Of a DNA stretch of 15,415 nucleotides, positions 12,797-15,415 are shown one piece after another. The number at the start of each line of letters is the position of its first letter. Within the stretch, counting starts at the first letter, position 1. The notes beneath the pieces are model-generated. The model worked only from the letters and a program-made list of their open reading frames with translations, did not search any database and was not told the origin of the DNA. This DNA comes from CAYWMD01 sp964458575. GTDB lineage: Bacteria; Verrucomicrobiota; Verrucomicrobiia; Limisphaerales; JADLHS01. The position numbers were made by a program, and so were the translations under genes. The DNA lies in the NCBI GenBank assembly GCA_964458575.1, contig CAYWMD010000095.1:1-15415 (forward strand). Reading direction: 5' to 3'.

Positions 12797-13852
12797 GTGA
12801 TAGATACGGACGAAAAGCTGGCAGCCTACCTTCCCACCGTGCGCTCCGCCGAGTGGATTGCCGTGGACACCGAAGCCGACAGTTTGCACGCCTACCCGGA
12901 AAAGGTCTGCCTGATTCAAATCAGCACCGCGGCCGGCGACCGGTTGATTGATCCCCTGGCGCGGTTGAACCTCGATGCGCTGCTCGATGCGCTCAACGCC
13001 CATGAGCTCATCATGCACGGGGCGGACTACGACCTGCGTTTGCTACGGAAACACCATGAGTTTGTCCCGAGCGCAATTTTCGACACGATGCTCGCCGCTC
13101 GGCTTTTGGGACAACGCCAATTCGGGTTGCAATCACTGGTTGAATCCCATCTGGGCGTAAAACTGGAGAAAGGCTCGCAAAAGGCGAACTGGGCACGCCG
13201 CCCGCTCACCGAAAGAATGGAACGCTACGCCCGCGACGACACGCACTATCTCAAACCGCTCGCGGACAATCTGAAACTCGAACTGGAACGAAAGGGCCGC
13301 CTTGCCTGGCATCAGGAATCGTGCGCCCGGCTTATTGACGAATCCTCGCGGTTGTCGCGCGTGGACGAGAATCTCGTGTGGCGCATCAAGGGCAGTTACG
13401 CTTTAAGCCGTCCGGCCCTGGCGGTCTTACGGGCGCTCTGGCACTGGCGCGAAGCGGAAGCGGTCGCCTCGAACCGGCCGCCGTTTTTCATCCTGAGCCA
13501 CGACCTGTTGGTAAGCCTCGCTGCCGCCGCTGCCGCCCACCGGCCGGTTGAAACCCTTGTGCCACGCCACCTCACGCCCCGCCGCCGGGAAGGCGTCATT
13601 CAGGCCATCGGTGCGGGGTTGGAAGTGCCCGCCAACCGGCAGCCCGAGCCAGTGCGCCACACCAGCCGCCGGCCGAACGAGGCCGAGCGCAATCGGTTCA
13701 GCGAATTGGAACGCCGCCGCAACGCCCAGGCCCACCGGTTGGACATTGACCCCACGCTGATTGCCAGCCGCGCCACGCTTTCCGACCTGGCGTACAATTG
13801 GGACAAGCACGCGCCGGAGTTGATGAACTGGCAGCGGGAGTTGTTGCAATAA
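12797..13852 (+). CDS. rnd: Ribonuclease D
   Basis: A 3'-5' exoribonuclease of the DEDDy family that trims tRNA precursors and other structured RNA 3' ends. The 351-residue length is normal. Exo I is VDTEADS (Asp24, Glu26). Exo II is HGADYDLRLL with Asp79. Exo III is YARDDTHYL with Tyr144 and Asp148, giving DEDDy rather than DEDDh. An HRDC-like helical region follows (about 195-275, LSRPALAVLRALWHWREAEA and PPFFILSHDLLVSLA), with a basic C-terminal domain. The start is GTG 12797, right after an in-frame-poor GC-rich region; it gives MIDTDEKLAAYL and leaves a short lead-in to the first beta strand, as in other RNase D proteins. No Shine-Dalgarno sequence is visible. Confidence 0.93.
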   Translation: MIDTDEKLAAYLPTVRSAEWIAVDTEADSLHAYPEKVCLIQISTAAGDRLIDPLARLNLDALLDALNAHELIMHGADYDLRLLRKHHEFVPSAIFDTMLAARLLGQRQFGLQSLVESHLGVKLEKGSQKANWARRPLTERMERYARDDTHYLKPLADNLKLELERKGRLAWHQESCARLIDESSRLSRVDENLVWRIKGSYALSRPALAVLRALWHWREAEAVASNRPPFFILSHDLLVSLAAAAAAHRPVETLVPRHLTPRRREGVIQAIGAGLEVPANRQPEPVRHTSRRPNEAERNRFSELERRRNAQAHRLDIDPTLIASRATLSDLAYNWDKHAPELMNWQRELLQ

Positions 13853-13935
13853 CCTTCGCGGCGGACGTTGTTCTTCAGGCCACGTGACGAAACTTCCACG
13901 TCCCGGTCCAATCACTTGACGGGTGAGTGCCGTTG

Positions 13936-13951
13936 GCCAACCTCGGTTGGC
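13936..13951. repeat. Short palindrome upstream of gspF
   Basis: GCCAACC TC GGTTGGC is a perfect 7-bp inverted repeat in the 155-base gap between rnd and gspF, about 20 bases downstream of a TTGACG (13916-13921). It could be an operator or a small hairpin; nothing links it to a known regulator. Confidence 0.4.
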
Positions 13952-14007
13952 TTGCGGACAGCAGGGGTGTGAGGGGCTGGGTGGACCGAATCGAACAGGA
14001 CCAGTCT

Positions 14008-15303
14008 ATGAGCAATTACGCCTACGAAGCTGTGAATGCCGCCGGCAGCAATTTTCGCGGCACCTTGGACGTGGCCAGCCAGACCGAGGCCCTCCAACGC
14101 ATCAAGGACATGGGGTTGTTTCCCACGCGCGTCACCGAGCGCCGCCGGGCCGAGCGCCGACGTGCCTTGCCCCGGCCCCGACCATGGGCCCGGATGGCGC
14201 AACTCACCATTCCGCTGCCCCGTGGCGGTGTGAAGCCAACCGTGCTCACCGTGTTCACGCGCCAACTCGCGACGTTGGTGGAGGCAGGGTTGCCGCTCCT
14301 GCGCGGGCTGCGCATTCTCGAACAACAGGAAACCAACCGCGTCCTCAAGCGCATCATCGGCGAAATCGGCGCGGCCATCGAAGGCGGGAGCACTTTTTCC
14401 GAAGCGCTGGCAATGCATTCAAAAGTGTTCAATCGCCTCTACGTGAACATGGTCAAAGCGGGCGAAGCCGGCGGCGCGCTCGAAGTCTCACTCCTCCGGC
14501 TCGCCGAGTTCATGGAAAAAGCCCAAAAGATCAAAGGCAAGGTCAAGTCCGCCATGTTCTATCCGGCCGCGGTGATGAGCGTCGCGGTGATTATCCTCAG
14601 CATCATGATCGTTTTTGTCGTTCCACGGTTTCAAGCGGTGTTCAGTGGATTGCTCGAAGGCCGGGCGATGCCGGCTTTCACCCTGTTTGTTCTACAGCTT
14701 AGCGACGCGGTCCGACACCACATTTTCCTCCTCGCCCTGTCGGCGGGATTCCTTGCCATGTTGTTCGCGGTCGCCATACGCACGAAGTGGGGACATTGGA
14801 ACTTCGATTGCTTCAAACTGAAGATGCCGGTTCTAGGCGTCGTATTCCGCAAGGTGGCGATTTCCCGGTTCACCCGCACCCTGGGCACGTTGCTGGGCAA
14901 CGGCGTGCCGGTGCTGCAAGCCCTCACCATCGTGCGGGAAACAACCGGTAACGTGGTCGTCGGCAACGTGGTCGCCTCGATTCATGACAACGTCAAGGAA
15001 GGTGAACGCATCGCGACGCCCATACGGTCATCCACCATCTTTCCGCCGATGGTCGCCGGCATGGTGGATGTGGGTGAACAAACCGGCGCGCTGCCTGACA
15101 TGCTCCTGAAGATCGCCGACAACTACGACGACCAGGTGGACAACGCCGTGACCTCGATGACTTCATTGCTCGAACCGATCATGATTGTGATCTTGGGCGT
15201 AATCGTTGGTGGCATCGTCATTGCGATGTTCATGCCGATCATTGGCATCGCCATGGATGGTATCGAGCCGCGGGACGGCGATGATCGTATGGGGACGATG
15301 TAA
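14008..15303 (+). CDS. gspF: Type II secretion / type IV pilus inner-membrane protein GspF/PilC
   Basis: A 431-residue polytopic inner-membrane platform protein of a type II secretion or type IV pilus machine; it contacts the assembly ATPase and organises pseudopilin or pilin insertion. The N-terminal N1 domain reads YAYEAVNAAGSNFRGTLDV and LQRIKDMGLFPTRV (1-43). A basic linker (45-75) follows, then two T2SF repeats (about 80-205 and 285-410), each with the family pattern FTRQLATLVEAGLPLLRGL / FTRTLGTLLGNGVPVLQAL and VGEQTGALPDML. Membrane helices are near 185-206, 238-257 and 387-410. ATG 14008 is supported by AGGA at 13997-14000. GspF and PilC are not separable here because no other secretion gene is in view. 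Confidence 0.93.
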   Translation: MSNYAYEAVNAAGSNFRGTLDVASQTEALQRIKDMGLFPTRVTERRRAERRRALPRPRPWARMAQLTIPLPRGGVKPTVLTVFTRQLATLVEAGLPLLRGLRILEQQETNRVLKRIIGEIGAAIEGGSTFSEALAMHSKVFNRLYVNMVKAGEAGGALEVSLLRLAEFMEKAQKIKGKVKSAMFYPAAVMSVAVIILSIMIVFVVPRFQAVFSGLLEGRAMPAFTLFVLQLSDAVRHHIFLLALSAGFLAMLFAVAIRTKWGHWNFDCFKLKMPVLGVVFRKVAISRFTRTLGTLLGNGVPVLQALTIVRETTGNVVVGNVVASIHDNVKEGERIATPIRSSTIFPPMVAGMVDVGEQTGALPDMLLKIADNYDDQVDNAVTSMTSLLEPIMIVILGVIVGGIVIAMFMPIIGIAMDGIEPRDGDDRMGTM

Positions 15304-15365
15304 TCGGCTGTAATGCGCGAATACGGACAGGAAGTCCGGATTGGAAAGTGACGGACGACAATTCC

Positions 15366-15390
15366 CCCTCTCCCATCGGATGGGAGAGGG
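15366..15390. repeat. GC-rich extragenic palindrome
   Basis: CCCTCTCCCATC (15366-15377) and GATGGGAGAGGG (15379-15390) form a perfect 12-bp inverted repeat, followed by CCGGGGTGAGGG. This is the widespread type of intergenic repeat whose spurious translation reads like SPRPSPIRWERG. It sits 63 bases after gspF and may also act as a transcript 3' end. A smaller hairpin, CGGAC/GTCCG (15324-15338), precedes it without a U-run. Confidence 0.8.
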
Positions 15391-15415
15391 CCGGGGTGAG
15401 GGCAAGCGTTTCAAC

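Overview
The window looks like a chromosomal core/housekeeping segment of a GC-rich Gram-negative bacterium, most likely a verrucomicrobial relative (Pedosphaera/Limisphaera type). This is inference. It rests on high GC, few Shine-Dalgarno sequences, the DUF5679 plus double-NDK gene pair, a HEAT-repeat protein of a style common in that phylum, and several short palindromic intergenic repeats. I see no tRNA, rRNA, CRISPR array, insertion sequence, integrase or phage gene.

Layout: 1-1463 is the 3' end of an F1Fo ATP synthase operon (atpD, cut by the window edge, then atpC), with an unusual 24-bp octamer-periodic hairpin between the two genes. 1560-2624 encodes a membrane-anchored SGNH-fold protein. 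2662-5348 is a minus-strand unit and the most interesting part. In order of transcription it contains a promoter, a SAM-I riboswitch with its own terminator, a threonine-synthase-family PLP enzyme, an AT-rich gene resembling WapI-type immunity proteins, a CysO/MoaD-like sulfur carrier ending in Gly-Gly, and a small stand-alone NIL-domain protein. The riboswitch implies that the operon is about methionine or SAM supply rather than threonine. The simplest reading is a protein-thiocarboxylate route to homocysteine.

5440-9479 is plus strand: a membrane-anchored TPR protein, UDP-glucose 6-dehydrogenase, a MutT-type Nudix hydrolase and a membrane-anchored HEAT-repeat protein. 9503-10869 is a minus-strand pair of a DUF5679 zinc-ribbon protein and a tandem nucleoside diphosphate kinase whose first domain is degenerate. 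11131-12636 (minus) is an acyl-CoA synthetase, divergent from ribonuclease D at 12797-13852. 14008-15303 is a GspF/PilC inner-membrane protein of a type II secretion or type IV pilus system. The last ~110 bases hold a common GC-rich palindromic repeat.

Two themes run through the window: the SAM-controlled sulfur operon, and a series of structured intergenic repeats, several of which touch a start codon or sit in an mRNA leader.
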